A DNA stretch of 64,000 nucleotides from NCBI RefSeq assembly GCF_003667575.1, contig NZ_RCUY01000011.1, positions 280,344-344,343 of the forward strand, given 5' to 3'. The DNA is from Mycetocola lacteus. GTDB lineage: Bacteria > Actinomycetota > Actinomycetes > Actinomycetales > Microbacteriaceae. The notes under the pieces were generated by a model. It was not told the DNA's origin. It made no database searches and was given only the letters and a program-made list of their open reading frames with translations. This document shows positions 43,950 to 52,854 of the stretch, one piece after another (positions within the stretch are counted from its first letter, which is position 1; each line of letters opens with the position of its first letter). The translations under genes were made by a program, and so were the position numbers.

Positions 43950-45389
43950 TCAGTTATCTGCTGTGGGGGAATTGGCGGCCTCGGCCGCCAGTGCCGCCGC
44001 GCTTCCGGGACGCTTGGACTCGGTCCAGCCCTCGAGGTTGCGCTGCGGTGAAACGTTGATGGCGAGGCTCCCGGCCGGAACATCTTTCCGGACCACGGTG
44101 CCCGCACCCGAGTACGCACCGTCTCCAATTGTAACCGGAGCGACGACCACACTGTGCGATCCAATTCGAACATGCGATCCCACGGTGGATGCGGCCTTGT
44201 TCACGCCGTCGTAATTGGCGAAGATTGTGCCCGCTCCAATGTTGGTTTCCTCACCGATAGTGGCGTCGCCCACATAGGAGAGGTGCGGAACCTTGGAGCC
44301 CGCGCCAATCTTGGCGTTCTTAGTCTCGACGAAGCCGCCGATCTTGCCGTTGGCCCCGAGGACGGTGCCAGGACGCAGGAACGTAAACGGCCCCACGGTC
44401 GCGCCGGCACCGATGACGCTGTGGCTGGCCTCGGTGCGCTTAACCTCGGCCCCCTCGCCCACCTCTACGGCAAACAGGGTGGTGTCCGGGCCGATCACGG
44501 CGTCGCTCTCGATCACGCTGGGTCCGAGGATCTGCGTGCCGGGCTTCAGGGTCACATCGGGGGCCAGCGTGGCCTGGACGTCGATCCAGGTGGTGCGCGG
44601 GTCCTGCACGGTCACCCCGGCACGCTGCCAGCGCTCGATGGTCACGGTGTTGAGGCGCGCGGCGGCGGCGGCAAGCTGCACGCGGTCGTTGATGCCCTCC
44701 ACCTCCCAGGCGTCGCTCACCGGAAGCGCGGCAATCGCCGAACCGGCGGTACGCAGCAGGCCGAGCACGTCGGTCACATACTTCTCACCCTGGGCGTTAT
44801 CGGTGGTCAGCGCGGCGAGCTGCTCGCGCAGCGCGGCCAGACCAAAGAGGTAGATGCCGGCGTTGATCTCGCGGGAGGCCAGCTCGACCTCGTTGGCGTC
44901 CTTGTGCTCAACGATCCGGTCCAGGTCGCCGGCCTCGGTGCGGATGATCCGGCCGTAGCCGGTGGCATCGTCGAGGATCGCCGACAGAATGGTGGCCGAG
45001 GCCCCGGTCCCGCGGTGATCGGCGATCAGCGCGGAAAGGGTTTCGGCGGTCAGCAGCGGCACATCGCCGTTGAGCACCAGTACGTCTCCGGCGAAGTCAG
45101 CGGGCAGCGCCGCGACGGCAAGTTCCACCGCACGACCGGTGCCGGGAACCTCGTCCTGGTCCACGATGATGGTTTCGGGAAGCTGTTCGGTGATCGAAGC
45201 GGCCACCAGGTCACGCTCGTGGCGCACCACGGCGAGGACGTGAGCAGCCTCCAGGCTGCGCGCCGCTTCGATGACGTGACCCACGACCGTGCGTCCACCC
45301 AGCGGGTGCAGAACCTTCGGGGTACGGGACTTCATCCGGGTGCCCTGCCCTGCGGCGAGAACGATGACGGCGAGCTGCGAATCGGTCAC
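43950..45389 (-). CDS. glmU: Bifunctional GlmU: UDP-N-acetylglucosamine pyrophosphorylase / glucosamine-1-phosphate acetyltransferase
   Basis: I start at the GTG at 45389, 6 bases after AAAGGA (479 residues); the frame is open 8 codons further. The uridyltransferase domain shows LAAGQGTRMKS (about 10-20), PGTGRAVELA, VLNGDVPLLTAETL and EINAGIYLFG. A left-handed beta-helix acetyltransferase domain follows (about 250-450), with GPFTFLRPGTVLG, GGFVETKNAKIGAGSKVPHL and SYVGDATIGEETNIGAGTIF, carrying the catalytic His. It makes the UDP-GlcNAc needed for peptidoglycan. It lies between tRNA-Gln and prs. Confidence 0.97.
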   Translation of the reverse strand: MTDSQLAVIVLAAGQGTRMKSRTPKVLHPLGGRTVVGHVIEAARSLEAAHVLAVVRHERDLVAASITEQLPETIIVDQDEVPGTGRAVELAVAALPADFAGDVLVLNGDVPLLTAETLSALIADHRGTGASATILSAILDDATGYGRIIRTEAGDLDRIVEHKDANEVELASREINAGIYLFGLAALREQLAALTTDNAQGEKYVTDVLGLLRTAGSAIAALPVSDAWEVEGINDRVQLAAAAARLNTVTIERWQRAGVTVQDPRTTWIDVQATLAPDVTLKPGTQILGPSVIESDAVIGPDTTLFAVEVGEGAEVKRTEASHSVIGAGATVGPFTFLRPGTVLGANGKIGGFVETKNAKIGAGSKVPHLSYVGDATIGEETNIGAGTIFANYDGVNKAASTVGSHVRIGSHSVVVAPVTIGDGAYSGAGTVVRKDVPAGSLAINVSPQRNLEGWTESKRPGSAAALAAEAANSPTADN

Positions 45390-45452
45390 TCGATTCCTTT
45401 CTGAAGGGAACACCGTACCCTGCGAGAGTGCGGCGTCTAAGAGTGCACTGCG

Positions 45453-45524
45453 CTCCGCCTCCAGGATTCGAACCTGGACCGGACAGCTCCAAAGGCTGCC
45501 GTGCTGCCGTTACACCAAGGCGGA
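45453..45524 (-). tRNA. tRNA-Gln (anticodon TTG)
   Basis: On the minus strand from 45524 the gene folds with acceptor TCCGCCT / AGGCGGA, D-arm GGTGTAACGGCAGCAC, anticodon stem GCAGC / GCTGT with loop CTTTGGA (anticodon TTG), T-arm CCAGG TTCGAAT CCTGG and discriminator G. CCA is not encoded. It is 63 bases upstream of glmU. Confidence 0.95.
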
Positions 45525-45675
45525 ACACGTCGTAGGACGTGTGCGATCCCAGTCTGCCAGATTCCGACGAGTGTCGCCGACGACAACGCCCACAAGCGCC
45601 AACTTCGGTCGCCACGAAGCGTGTGGATTTGCCGTCAATCCCCCACAACTGTCTCGAAGTCGAGATAATAGTGAG

Positions 45676-46170
45676 ATGCCCGCACAACCGGATGAAGTCG
45701 ATCTGATCGTGCGCTCGTGGGAACGCGAGCGCCCCGATCTCGATTTCGCGCCCCTGCGGGTGCTCTCCCGAGTGGATCGGCTGAGCCATCAGCTGGATGC
45801 GGCCCGTCGCGCGGCCTTTGCCGAGCCGGGCCTGGAGCCCTGGGAATTTGACGTACTAGCCTCGCTGCGCCGCGCCGGAGCCCCCTTCACGCTGAGTCCC
45901 AAAACCCTGCTCACCCAGAACCTGGTGTCCAGCGGCACGATGACCAACCGGATCGACCGTCTGGTCGCCCGCGGCTTGGTCCGGCGCGAGACCGATCCCA
46001 ACGACGGCCGCGGCATCCTGGTGGTCATGACCGCCGCCGGACGCGACGCCGTGGATGCGGCCATCTCGGCGCTGCTGGCCGCCGAATCGCAGCTGCTCTC
46101 GGCGATCACCGAGCGCGAACAGGAATCCCTCTCGATCCTGCTCCGCCGCCTGGGCGTGGATTCCAAGTAG
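45676..46170 (+). CDS. MarR family regulator
   Basis: The ATG at 45676 gives 164 residues, the usual MarR length; the frame stays open upstream through the tRNA region, which is coincidental. The winged helix shows PWEFDVLASLRRAGAPFTLS, PKTLLTQNLVSSGTMTNRID, RLVARGLVRRETDPNDGRGI and LVVMTAAGRDAVDAAI, the classic MarR wing with its DxR motif (DPNDGR). Long terminal helices form the dimer interface. Target unknown; no effector gene adjoins it in the same direction. Confidence 0.93.
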   Translation: MPAQPDEVDLIVRSWERERPDLDFAPLRVLSRVDRLSHQLDAARRAAFAEPGLEPWEFDVLASLRRAGAPFTLSPKTLLTQNLVSSGTMTNRIDRLVARGLVRRETDPNDGRGILVVMTAAGRDAVDAAISALLAAESQLLSAITEREQESLSILLRRLGVDSK

Positions 46171-46225
46171 CCCCGGTCTTCGCCCGGGTTAGCACTCGCG
46201 GTGGTGCCCGCTGCCGAACGCGGCA

Positions 46226-46264
46226 ACGCCCGGGTGGGCTTCCACAGAAGCCACCCGGGCGTTG
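46226..46264. terminator. Bidirectional terminator between the MarR gene and metI
   Basis: AACGCCCGGGTGG (46226-46238) pairs perfectly with CCACCCGGGCGTT (46252-46264), between converging genes. Confidence 0.85.
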
Positions 46265-46277
46265 TGATGCATGCGAT

Positions 46278-46946
46278 CTATCGGCGCAGGGCCTTGCGGG
46301 CCAGCCAGTTGCCGAAGAACTGAATCAGCTGCACCAGGATGATCACGACAACCAGTGCCGCATAGGTCAGCTCGGGCTTGAACTGGCGGTAGCCGTTCTC
46401 CAGCGCGAAGGTACCCAGACCGCCACCGGCAATCGTGCCGGCCAGCGCGGACATGTCCACGATGACCACCAGAACGAAGGTGTAGCCGAGGATCAGGGGT
46501 CCGAGGGCTTCACCCAGGATCACCGTGAAGATGACCCGCAGCCGCGAGGCACCCACCGACCGGGCGGCCTCGATCACACCGGGCGAAACGGTCAGCAGGT
46601 TCTGCTCCACCACCCGGCTGATCCCAAACATTGCCGCCATCGACATCGTGAACACCATCGCAGTGTTGCCGTTTCCAGTGCCCACCACGATTCGGGTCAG
46701 CGGCTGCAGCGCCATCAGGAAGATCAGGAACGGGATGGGCCTAAAGATGTTCACAATCACGTTGAGGATCGTGAAGATCGGACGATTCTGCAGCAGGTTA
46801 CCGGGTCGGGTCACATAGAGAATCAGGCCCAGGACGAGCCCCAAGAACCCACCCAACAACAGCGCAAAACCGACGATGTAGAGCGTCTCCCCGGTGGCGG
46901 TAACCAGCTTAGGGAAGTTACGAATAATGTTATCGATGCCATCCAT
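46278..46946 (-). CDS. metI: D/L-methionine ABC transporter permease
   Basis: A 222-residue permease with five to six helices. The MetI-type cytoplasmic loop reads VSPGVIEAARSVGASRLRVI (about 118-137). The N-terminal YIVGFALLLGGFLGLVLGLI and RPIPFLIFLMALQPLTRIVV are family-typical. It imports methionine together with MetN and MetQ. Its ATG overlaps the metN stop (TGATG), so it is translationally coupled. Confidence 0.95.
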   Translation of the reverse strand: MDGIDNIIRNFPKLVTATGETLYIVGFALLLGGFLGLVLGLILYVTRPGNLLQNRPIFTILNVIVNIFRPIPFLIFLMALQPLTRIVVGTGNGNTAMVFTMSMAAMFGISRVVEQNLLTVSPGVIEAARSVGASRLRVIFTVILGEALGPLILGYTFVLVVIVDMSALAGTIAGGGLGTFALENGYRQFKPELTYAALVVVIILVQLIQFFGNWLARKALRR

Positions 46947-47974
46947 CAGCGAGCCTCCACGATCTCGGTCAGCGCGGAAATCTGGGCGAGGGCGGACTCG
47001 ATGGCCGCATCGTCGCCGGTCACGGCGAGGGTCAGGTGGCCAAAGGTGCGACCCTGAATGTCGTTGATGCCGCCGTAGATCAGTTCAAACCCGAGTCCAG
47101 CCTGGGTCAGGATCTCAAACACCCGAGCCTGGCTGGTATCCCCGTCCAGAATTGACACGGTAAAGATGCGTCCCGGGTGACGGTACCGCAGCGTCTGCAG
47201 TTCCTCACCCACCGGGATCCCGCGCACCACGGTGGAGACAAAGCGACGGGTCGCCGCGTGCTGAGGGTTCGAGAACACCTCATAGACCTCGCCGTTTTCG
47301 ATGACCTTGCCGTTTTCCATCACCGCGACCTTGGTGGCGATCTGCTGGATAACGTCCATCTCGTGGGTGATCACGATGATCGTGATGCCGAGGTCCTGGT
47401 TGACCTTCTTGAGCAGACCCAGAACCTCGTGGGTGGTCTCCGGGTCCAGCGCGCTGGTCGCCTCATCGGCCAGTAGGATCCGCGGGGAGGTAGCCAGGGC
47501 GCGGGCGATGCCCACCCGCTGCTTCTGTCCGCCGGAGAGCTGATCGGGGAAAGACTTCGCCTTCTCGGAAAGCCCCACAAAGGCCAGCAGCTCCTCGACC
47601 CGACGATTCCGCTCGGCCTTGGGCACCCCCGCGACCTTGAGCGGATAGGCGATGTTTGCCCGCACCGTCTTGGCGTTGAAGAGGTTGAACTGCTGGAAGA
47701 TCATGCCGATGCCCAGACGCAGCTTACGCAGCTCGCCCTCGCGCATCGTGGTGACCTCGGCCCCATCCACCAGGATGCTGCCCGAGCTGGCCGATTCCAG
47801 CGCGTTGATCAACCGGACCAGGGTGGATTTCCCGGCCCCCGAGTAGCCGATGATGCCGTAGACGTCGCCCGACTGAATATCCAGAGAAACCCCGTCGATG
47901 GCGGCGATCTGACGCCTGCGATCATTGGGATCCGGATAGGTCTTGGTGACGTCGGTCAAACTGACCAGTGCCAT
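46946..47974 (-). CDS. metN: Methionine ABC transporter ATP-binding protein
   Basis: The ATG at 47974, 8 bases after AAGGAG, gives 342 residues. Walker A is GYSGAGKST (about 40-48), Q-loop FQQFNLF, signature LSGGQKQR, Walker B RILLADEATSALDPET and switch His in VITHEMDVI. The C-terminal NIL domain (about 265-342), ending in TLAVTGDDAAIESAL, is the allosteric methionine-binding domain that gives trans-inhibition in MetN. It is separated from metQ by a strong hairpin. Confidence 0.97.
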   Translation of the reverse strand: MALVSLTDVTKTYPDPNDRRRQIAAIDGVSLDIQSGDVYGIIGYSGAGKSTLVRLINALESASSGSILVDGAEVTTMREGELRKLRLGIGMIFQQFNLFNAKTVRANIAYPLKVAGVPKAERNRRVEELLAFVGLSEKAKSFPDQLSGGQKQRVGIARALATSPRILLADEATSALDPETTHEVLGLLKKVNQDLGITIIVITHEMDVIQQIATKVAVMENGKVIENGEVYEVFSNPQHAATRRFVSTVVRGIPVGEELQTLRYRHPGRIFTVSILDGDTSQARVFEILTQAGLGFELIYGGINDIQGRTFGHLTLAVTGDDAAIESALAQISALTEIVEAR

Positions 47975-48077
47975 TGTTGCGCTCCTTGCTGCTGCGGTTG
48001 CGGCAAAACCGCCCAAAATACGTGTGTGGCCTCAACTCACCGAGGACTCGGCGACGCTATCACGGCCCAGACGCCCG

Positions 48078-48116
48078 CGGGCGGTGATTGGAGAGCATGT
48101 CTCCAATCACCGCCCG
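48078..48116 (-). terminator. Intercistronic hairpin between metQ and metN
   Basis: Bases 48078-48094 (core GGCGGTGATTGGAGA) pair perfectly with 48100-48116 around the 5-base loop GCATG: a 17-bp stem 18 bases past the metQ stop and about 100 bases before metN. It probably allows partial termination so that metQ is made in excess over metNI. Confidence 0.8.
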
Positions 48117-48134
48117 GGTGTATGTAATGTCCTA

Positions 48135-49040
48135 CTACTTGGAGGACTTGACGGTCTTTTCGACGTCCTTGAGGGTCTTCTCCAGGTCGGCTGCCGGGAT
48201 CTTGGCGAACACGGCGCTGTTGTTGTTAGCCTCCTGCACACCCTTCTTCACGGCCTCGGAGTCCTGGTAGATCTCCACCAGCTTCTTGTAGGTGGCGTTG
48301 TCCTTGTCGGCGGCGCGAACCGCGAACACGTTGACGTAGGCCTGGGACTTGGGGTCCTCGGCGCTGTCCTTGGCGATGGCCGAGCTGACATCGATTCCGG
48401 CCTTGGTGGCGAAGTCGTTGTTGATCACGGCACCGGCGACGGCCGGGTCATCCAGCTGGGCGGCGGCAAGCGAGCCGTCCACGGTGATGACCTTAACCTT
48501 GGAGCCGGACTCCACGTCATCGGCGATCGAGACGATCGAGCCGCCATCCTTGAGCTTGACGAGGCCGGCACCCTGCAGGGCCAGCAGCGCACGCGCCTGG
48601 TTGGACTCGTCCTTGGGGATCGCGATGGTCGCGCCCTCGGGGATGTCCTTTACATCCTTGTACTTCTTCGAGTACAGGGGCAGCGGGTAGATTGCGGTCG
48701 AACCGATCGGGGTCAGGTCCTTGTTCTCACCCACGTTGTACTGGGCGAGGTAGATCAGGTGCTGGAACTGGTTGATGTCAACGTCGCCGTTGGCCAGTGC
48801 CGGGTTGACCTGGGGGTACTCGGTGAAACCAACGATCTCGACGTTGATGCCGGCCTTCTTGGCCTCTTCCTTGTAGGTTTCCCAGTACGGGTCGCTGGCG
48901 CCAACAACACCGATCTTGACGGTCTTGCCGGCATCTGCCGACGATCCACCCTCGGAGGTGGCTGCGGAGGAGCAACCAGCCAGCAGCGCAATCGCGGCCA
49001 TTCCTGCGACGACTCCGGCGATTTTGTGCTTGATAGACAT
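48135..49040 (-). CDS. metQ: Methionine-binding lipoprotein
   Basis: The ATG at 49040 with AAAGGAAG upstream gives 301 residues. The signal sequence ends in lipobox LLAGC (about 19-23), followed by a Ser/Ala/Gly linker. The NlpA family body shows VKIGVVGASDPYWETYKEEA, DINQFQHLIYLAQYN, LTPIGSTAIYPLPLYSKKY, IAIPKDESNQARALLALQGA and AYVNVFAVRAADKDNATYKK. It captures methionine at the membrane surface. The 100-base upstream leader shows no SAM riboswitch that I can recognise. Confidence 0.95.
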   Translation of the reverse strand: MSIKHKIAGVVAGMAAIALLAGCSSAATSEGGSSADAGKTVKIGVVGASDPYWETYKEEAKKAGINVEIVGFTEYPQVNPALANGDVDINQFQHLIYLAQYNVGENKDLTPIGSTAIYPLPLYSKKYKDVKDIPEGATIAIPKDESNQARALLALQGAGLVKLKDGGSIVSIADDVESGSKVKVITVDGSLAAAQLDDPAVAGAVINNDFATKAGIDVSSAIAKDSAEDPKSQAYVNVFAVRAADKDNATYKKLVEIYQDSEAVKKGVQEANNNSAVFAKIPAADLEKTLKDVEKTVKSSK

Positions 49041-49144
49041 CTGGGCTTCCTTTCTCCGCGAGCACTTCTCACGATGTCTCAACCGTAGGGAACTCGTGCT
49101 GGATGCCGAAAACGGCCCGTAACAAACCGAGACACGAACCGGTT

Positions 49145-50347
49145 TTAGCCCGTGATTCCGGGGCGGAACCGCTTGCTTCCGGTGTACACAATCACGAGGC
49201 AAATTACGCAGATCACGGCCACTATCGCCAATGAGACGGTGTAACTCATGACCGGCAGCAGTGCCGCAAGCACAGCCGGCAGTAAGAATCCTGAATAGGT
49301 CAGCGAATAGTAGACGCCGGTGAGACCGGCCAGGTCCTGCGGGGTGGCAATCGCCTGCACCCGGGTCAGGCCGGCCACCACGGTGATCCCGTAGGCGCAG
49401 CCCAGGACGGGTGCCACGAAGAAGGGCAGGATCGGGCTCCCGAGGATCGCGGCTACCACGGCCAGCACGATACCCAGCGACATCAGGGCCAGCCCGATAC
49501 TCAGCGCCTGACCCCGGGTGCGCCCATCAAGCTTGGCCACATAGGGCTGCACCAGCGCGCCGGTACCCAGGGTCAGGACCGTAAGAATGGTGGCGTAGAG
49601 CGTGGTCCACTCCCCCATCTGGCGGGCGGCGATGGCCGGCATGATCGCATAGGCGATCCCTGCGGCGGCAAAAACCCAGGGTGCAGCGGGCACGATGACG
49701 CGGCGGAATGCCGGGCCACCCGAGGCAGGGATGCGCAGATCCTGCCACCAGTGGGTCCCCGCTTCGGGACCCGCGGTCAGGGTTTCTCGGGCGCGAATCA
49801 GTGGAACCAGGGCCACAATGCTGAGCACGGCATGCACCACATAGGGCAGCTGGGACGGATCCGGGGCCCACTGAGCCAGGATTCCGGTGACCGCGGCACC
49901 CAGGCCGAACCCGATGGTCAGGGTGAGGGTGGGTCGGCGTGCCCCCGAGCCGCGGGCGGCGCTCGGATCGATGTCGGGTGCCGAGAGCTCCTTGATCCAG
50001 CTCGAGCCCACCGACATCGCGATGCCCACCCCCACGCCGGCGAGCGCACGCCCGGCACACAGCAGGACAAACGAGTGCAGCCCGAGGCCCAGCATGACGC
50101 TGGCAGCAATTCCCAGCAGAACCCCGGTCACCAGCACGGGTTTGCGCCCGAAGCGGTCGGAGAGGGCGGCCGCGATCAGCAGTCCGGGGACCAGCCCCAG
50201 CACGTACATTCCCAGCAGGAGGTTCGCCTGCCAGGCGGCATAGCGTCCGAGTTCCTCGTAGAGGTGAAGCAGCGGCGTGAAGTGGTTCCCACCCCAGGCC
50301 AGTAAAAAGACGGCCGGGGCAACACGCCACCAGGGTGCACGGGTCAC
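49145..50347 (-). CDS. Major facilitator superfamily transporter
   Basis: A 400-residue, 12-helix transporter. The loop 2-3 motif ALSDRFGRKPVLVTG (about 61-75) and GRALAGVGVGIAMSVGSSWI near helix 4 are typical of drug:proton exporters of the MFS. Its GTG start overlaps the stop of the upstream GntR gene by four bases, so expression is tied to that regulator. The exported or imported compound is unknown. Confidence 0.9.
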   Translation of the reverse strand: MTRAPWWRVAPAVFLLAWGGNHFTPLLHLYEELGRYAAWQANLLLGMYVLGLVPGLLIAAALSDRFGRKPVLVTGVLLGIAASVMLGLGLHSFVLLCAGRALAGVGVGIAMSVGSSWIKELSAPDIDPSAARGSGARRPTLTLTIGFGLGAAVTGILAQWAPDPSQLPYVVHAVLSIVALVPLIRARETLTAGPEAGTHWWQDLRIPASGGPAFRRVIVPAAPWVFAAAGIAYAIMPAIAARQMGEWTTLYATILTVLTLGTGALVQPYVAKLDGRTRGQALSIGLALMSLGIVLAVVAAILGSPILPFFVAPVLGCAYGITVVAGLTRVQAIATPQDLAGLTGVYYSLTYSGFLLPAVLAALLPVMSYTVSLAIVAVICVICLVIVYTGSKRFRPGITG

Positions 50348-51018
50348 GCGACGCCTCCGGTGGAGGTTCCCCGGTCGATGTGGGCACGCACGGCGGTGCC
50401 AAAGCTCTCGGTGTCTCCGGCGGCGATCATCGCAGCCAGGCGAACATGCTCCTCGCGGAATCCGGCGGCTGCGGCGGGGCGCTCGATCGTCGCCTGGTAG
50501 ATCAGACGGGCCAGGCGCGGTCCCAGGCTGTTCAGCATCTCCCCCACCACCAGGTTGCCCCCGGCCTCGATGATGCGCAGATGGAAGGCCACGTCGTTCT
50601 GGGCGAAGCGCAGCAGGTCACCCTCGACGAGGGCCTCCTGCTGGGCGGCGATGCACGCATATAGGCGATCCAGGAGCGCAAGCTTTCCCGCGTCATCATC
50701 GGCCAACAGCTCGACCGCGCGGGTCTCGCACATCGCCCGCACATCCAGCAGATCCCGCCGTTCCTTCGCGGATACCGCGGTGACCAGGGCACCCTTTTTG
50801 GGCATCAGGCGCACCAGACCCCAGGTGTGCAGTTGCAGCATGGCTTCGCGGGCGGGGGTTCGGCTGGCACCGTGGGAGTCGGCGAGGGTTACCTCGGTGA
50901 GCAGGTCGCCGGGACCATACCCGCCTTGGACGATACTTTTGGCGGTCGTGGCGGCGATTTTCATGGCCACTGAGCGGCCGTGATCACCCTCCCAGGGCAG
51001 CAGGATTGATTCGGTCAC
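50344..51018 (-). CDS. GntR family (FCD domain) regulator
   Basis: A 224-residue regulator. The winged helix is AATTAKSIVQGGYGPGDLLT, EVTLADSHGASRTPAREAML (about 22-61), then LVRLMPKKGALVTAV, followed by an FCD domain with FAQNDVAFHLRIIEAGGN. It forms a coupled two-gene unit with the MFS transporter and is divergent from poxB. A perfect palindrome lies between the two units. Confidence 0.92.
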   Translation of the reverse strand: MTESILLPWEGDHGRSVAMKIAATTAKSIVQGGYGPGDLLTEVTLADSHGASRTPAREAMLQLHTWGLVRLMPKKGALVTAVSAKERRDLLDVRAMCETRAVELLADDDAGKLALLDRLYACIAAQQEALVEGDLLRFAQNDVAFHLRIIEAGGNLVVGEMLNSLGPRLARLIYQATIERPAAAAGFREEHVRLAAMIAAGDTESFGTAVRAHIDRGTSTGGVA

Positions 51019-51043
51019 CCGCCCACTTTAGCAGAACCATGCA

Positions 51044-51059
51044 TTGATGCATGCATCAA
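51044..51059. promoter_or_regulatory. Candidate GntR operator between the GntR-MFS unit and poxB
   Basis: TTGATGCATGCATCAA is a perfect 16-base palindrome 26 bases upstream of the GntR start and 62 bases upstream of poxB. An extra ATGCAT half lies just before it. The form suits a GntR dimer that could regulate both directions. Confidence 0.7.
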
Positions 51060-51120
51060 CGGGAGCGGTCGCGAGTAGGGTGGAAAGGGATAACGATCAT
51101 GTAGCGCGGGAGGATTTTTA

Positions 51121-52854
51121 ATGCCAAGCATTGCCGAAACCATCGTCGAAACGATCAAGGATGCGGGAGTCAGCCGGGTATACGGGCTCCCCGGAGATTC
51201 ACTCAATGGGTTCACCGACGCCCTGCGCAAGGACGGCACCATCGCCTGGCAGCACGTACGAAACGAGGAGGCCGCGGCGTTCGCGGCGGCAGCCGAGGCC
51301 GCCCTCACCGGGGAAATCACCGTGTGTGCGGGAAGCTGCGGCCCCGGCAACACCCACCTCATCAACGGGCTCTTTGACGCCAACCGCAGTCGGGTGCCGG
51401 TACTGGCTATCGCCGCCCAGATCCCCAGCGCCGAGATCGGTAGCGGCTACTTCCAGGAAACCCACCCGCAGGAACTCTTCCGCGAGGCCTCGGTCTACAC
51501 CGAGCTGGTGAGTGTGGCCGAGCAGGTGCCGTTTGTGATTGAGCGGGCGATGCGGATGGCGATCGAGCTGCGTGGTGTCGCGGTGGTGGTCATCCCCGGC
51601 GACATTCTGCTGCAGTCCACCCCGAATACCCGCCGCTCGGCCCCCATCGTGCACGCGCCGAGGATCACCCGGCCCACCGATGCGCTGCTCGCGCAGGCGG
51701 CCGAGATTCTCAACGGCTGCGAGGACGTCACGATCCTCGCCGGAGCCGGCACCGAGGGTGCCCACGACGAGGTCATCGCGCTGGCCGCCAGGCTCAAGGC
51801 ACCCATCGTGCACGCGCTGCGCGGGAAGGAGTTCATCGAATACGACAATCCCTACGATGTGGGCATGACCGGCCTGCTGGGATTCTCCTCGGGCTACCGG
51901 GCGATGGAGAACGCCGAGGTGCTGCTGATGCTCGGGACCGGGTTCCCCTACCGTCAGTTCTATCCCTCCAAGGCGAAGATTATTCAGGTCGACATCCGGG
52001 GCGAAAACCTCGGTCAGCACACCCCGATCGATCTGGGCCTGGTGGGCTCGGTCAAGGACACGGCCGAGGCGCTGCTCCCGATCCTGCGCGAACGCACCGA
52101 CTCTAAACATCTCGATGCCTCCCTCAAGCACTATCGGAAGGCACGCAAGGGCCTCGATGAGCTGGCCACCAACGATCGCGGACGCACCCCGATCCATCCG
52201 CAGTATGTGGCCAAGCTGATCAGCGACCTGGCCAGCGAGGACGCCGTGTTCATCCCCGATGTGGGATCCCCCGTGGTGTGGGCCTCCCGCTACCTGGAAA
52301 TGAACGGCAAGCGCCGGCTGATTGGATCGTTCAACCACGGCACGATGGCCAATGCGGTTCCCCACGCCATCGGTGCCCAGTCGGCCTTCCCCGACCGCCA
52401 GGTGGTCGCGCTCTCCGGCGACGGCGGGCTGGCGATGCTGCTGGGTGAACTGATCACCCTGCGTCAGCTCAAGCTTCCGGTGAAGATCGTGGTGTTCAAC
52501 AACTCCTCGCTGAACTTCGTGGAACTGGAGATGAAGGCCGCCGGGTTTGTGACCTACGGCACCGGACTCGACAACCCCGACTTCGCCGAGGTCGCGACCG
52601 CGATCGGTCTGCACGGTCAGCGCGTGGAAAACCCCGACGAGCTTGAGGGCGCGCTGCGCACCGCGTTCGAACACGACGGTCCCGCGCTGGTTGAGGTCAT
52701 GACCGCGCGTCAGGAACTCTCGATCCCGCCGACCGTGACCGCCGCCCAAGCCAAGGGCTTCACCCTGTACGCGCTGCGCACAATCCTCTCCGGCAACGGA
52801 GAGGAACTGCTCGACCTGGCCGAGACAAACCTGTTCCGCAGACTCTTCAACTAG
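51121..52854 (+). CDS. poxB: Pyruvate:quinone oxidoreductase (pyruvate dehydrogenase, quinone)
   Basis: A 577-residue thiamine-diphosphate and FAD enzyme that decarboxylates pyruvate to acetate and passes electrons to quinone at the membrane. The N-terminal ThDP domain shows RVYGLPGDSLNGFTDALRK, the active-site Glu in RNEEAAAFAAAAEA and SCGPGNTHLINGLFDANRSR. The C-terminal ThDP motif is ALSGDGGLAMLLGELITLRQ ending in VFNNSSL. The end (GNGEELLDLAETNLFRR) matches the lipid-activated membrane-binding tail of PoxB. GGAGG lies before the ATG. A second copy of the tail follows. Confidence 0.95.
   Translation: MPSIAETIVETIKDAGVSRVYGLPGDSLNGFTDALRKDGTIAWQHVRNEEAAAFAAAAEAALTGEITVCAGSCGPGNTHLINGLFDANRSRVPVLAIAAQIPSAEIGSGYFQETHPQELFREASVYTELVSVAEQVPFVIERAMRMAIELRGVAVVVIPGDILLQSTPNTRRSAPIVHAPRITRPTDALLAQAAEILNGCEDVTILAGAGTEGAHDEVIALAARLKAPIVHALRGKEFIEYDNPYDVGMTGLLGFSSGYRAMENAEVLLMLGTGFPYRQFYPSKAKIIQVDIRGENLGQHTPIDLGLVGSVKDTAEALLPILRERTDSKHLDASLKHYRKARKGLDELATNDRGRTPIHPQYVAKLISDLASEDAVFIPDVGSPVVWASRYLEMNGKRRLIGSFNHGTMANAVPHAIGAQSAFPDRQVVALSGDGGLAMLLGELITLRQLKLPVKIVVFNNSSLNFVELEMKAAGFVTYGTGLDNPDFAEVATAIGLHGQRVENPDELEGALRTAFEHDGPALVEVMTARQELSIPPTVTAAQAKGFTLYALRTILSGNGEELLDLAETNLFRRLFN

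Noticed and set aside
45289-45675. N-terminal extension of the MarR regulator
   Set aside because: The frame stays open through tRNA-Gln and the start of glmU on the other strand; only the part from 45676 resembles MarR and has normal length.
49041-49144. Possible SAM riboswitch in the metQ leader
   Set aside because: The roughly 100-base leader lacks the multi-stem SAM-I/II/IV patterns I can recognise, and no anti-terminator pair is evident.
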